From Paracoccus sp. DMF-8 (GTDB lineage Bacteria; Pseudomonadota; Alphaproteobacteria; Rhodobacterales; Rhodobacteraceae), in assembly GCF_029309835.1 (NCBI RefSeq), contig NZ_JARJHL010000003.1, forward strand, positions 412,001 through 476,000: 64,000 nt of DNA, read 5' to 3'. The notes beneath the pieces are model-generated. The model had not been told where the DNA came from and made no database searches. It saw nothing but the letters and a program-made list of their open reading frames with translations. Below are positions 63,563 through 64,000 of this stretch, piece after piece. Both the position numbers and the translations under genes were made by a program. Each line of letters starts with the position of its first letter. Position 1 is the stretch's first letter.

Positions 63563-64000
63563 ATGGGACTTCTGGATATCAAACGCCGCATTGCGGATGC
63601 CGAAACCGCAGCAGGCCGCGCGCCGGGCAGCGTGACGCTGATCGCGGTCAGCAAGGTTCAACCGGCCGACCGGGTTCAGGCCGTGCTGGGGCAGGGGCAG
63701 CGGATTTTTGGCGAAAACTATGTGCAGGAAGCGGCGGGGAAATGGCCCGGCTGGCGTGCCGAATGGCCGGATGCGCAGGTCCATATGATCGGCCCGTTGC
63801 AAACCAATAAGCTGAAACTGGCGCTGGATCTGTTCGACGCCATCCACACGCTGGACCGCGCATCCTTGGCGGAAAAGCTGGCCCGGCAGGTTCAGGCGCG
63901 CGGCACCTGCCCGCAGCTTTTCGTTCAGGTGAATACAGGGGCCGAGCCGCAAAAATCCGGTGTCCTGCCCGGTGACGCCGATGCCTTCATCGCCGCATGC
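63563..64000 (+). CDS. YggS-family pyridoxal phosphate homeostasis protein (3' partial)
   Basis: The first 146 residues of a PLP-binding TIM-barrel protein are visible. The Lys that binds PLP is in LIAVSKVQPADRV, followed by FGENYVQEAAGKW, VHMIGPLQTNKLK and FVQVNTGAEPQKSG, all hallmarks of YggS/ProSC. It keeps free PLP low and affects amino acid metabolism. The window ends inside the gene. It starts 18 bases after the porin terminator, so its promoter may overlap it. Confidence 0.92.
   Translation, partial: MGLLDIKRRIADAETAAGRAPGSVTLIAVSKVQPADRVQAVLGQGQRIFGENYVQEAAGKWPGWRAEWPDAQVHMIGPLQTNKLKLALDLFDAIHTLDRASLAEKLARQVQARGTCPQLFVQVNTGAEPQKSGVLPGDADAFIAAC

Noticed and set aside
1..64000. CRISPR arrays, prophage, insertion sequences, tRNA and rRNA genes
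   Set aside because: I looked for spaced direct repeats, transposase or integrase motifs, terminal inverted repeats and conserved RNA sequences and saw none; without a covariance search a diverged RNA could be missed.

Overview
The window is a gene-dense, GC-rich stretch of an alphaproteobacterial chromosome. Gene content and order point to Rhodobacterales, most likely Paracoccus or a close relative. The main pointers are a RegB/RegA/HvrA redox-regulation locus, the sqdB-sqdD-sqdC-like sulfolipid operon, the PhyR/NepR/EcfG general stress response locus, addB-addA next to tsaE and cell-wall-recycling genes, and a Paracoccus-type porin. No rRNA, tRNA, CRISPR array, prophage or insertion sequence was recognised. 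Genes are tightly packed, with many 1-14 base stop/start overlaps.

Layout. 1-4.9 kb: glycine betaine demethylase gbcA (5' cut) and gbcB, an aldo/keto reductase, a nitronate monooxygenase and a cupin protein. 4.9-6.5 kb: a thioesterase and nagA. 6.5-10 kb: the general stress response locus, with phyR divergent from nepR-ecfG-histidine kinase and an EcfG-type promoter before nepR. 10-13.6 kb: a YihY/BrkB membrane protein, dnaQ, coaE, aroE and an Rrf2 regulator. 13.8-18.9 kb: the sqd operon running on into a methionine sulfoxide reductase gene, a GFA-domain gene, a LysE exporter and rluA. 18.9-23.3 kb: truB, rbfA and dapB, then MgtC/SapB and cytochrome b561 membrane proteins. 23.7-26.4 kb: purine use (urate hydroxylase PuuD and an NCS2 permease). 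26.6-35.4 kb: a tsaE-amgK fusion, murU, addB, addA and trxA. 36.4-42.5 kb: hslV and hslU (separated by a membrane protein gene), then Smr, Tim44-like, fxsA, secB and an HD hydrolase. 42.5-46.9 kb: hvrA-regA divergent from regB, then a PAS protein. 47-49.8 kb: a DUF4139 protein and asd. 49.9-55.7 kb: an accessory patch of glycosyltransferases (two of them damaged), two MFS transporters and an acid phosphatase. 55.8-62.2 kb: a GST, a flavoprotein, holA, lptE, leuS and a DUF3576 lipoprotein. 62.5-64 kb: a porin and the start of a YggS-family gene.

The most pervasive unusual signal is a large number of single-base reading-frame breaks, many in short homopolymers and several in normally essential genes (dnaQ, coaE, holA, lptE, leuS) as well as addA, hslV and amgK. 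This fits unpolished sequence better than biology, so coordinates of frameshifted genes are given over the whole locus as it would read once corrected. Damage that looks more biological is confined to the glycosyltransferase patch (a family 2 enzyme without its middle) and to a free-methionine-R-sulfoxide reductase with Arg at a position normally occupied by Cys. I found no clearly new multi-gene system. The best leads are the TsaE-AmgK(-MurU) fusion, the regB-regA intergenic region lacking senC, and the EcfG autoregulatory promoter.
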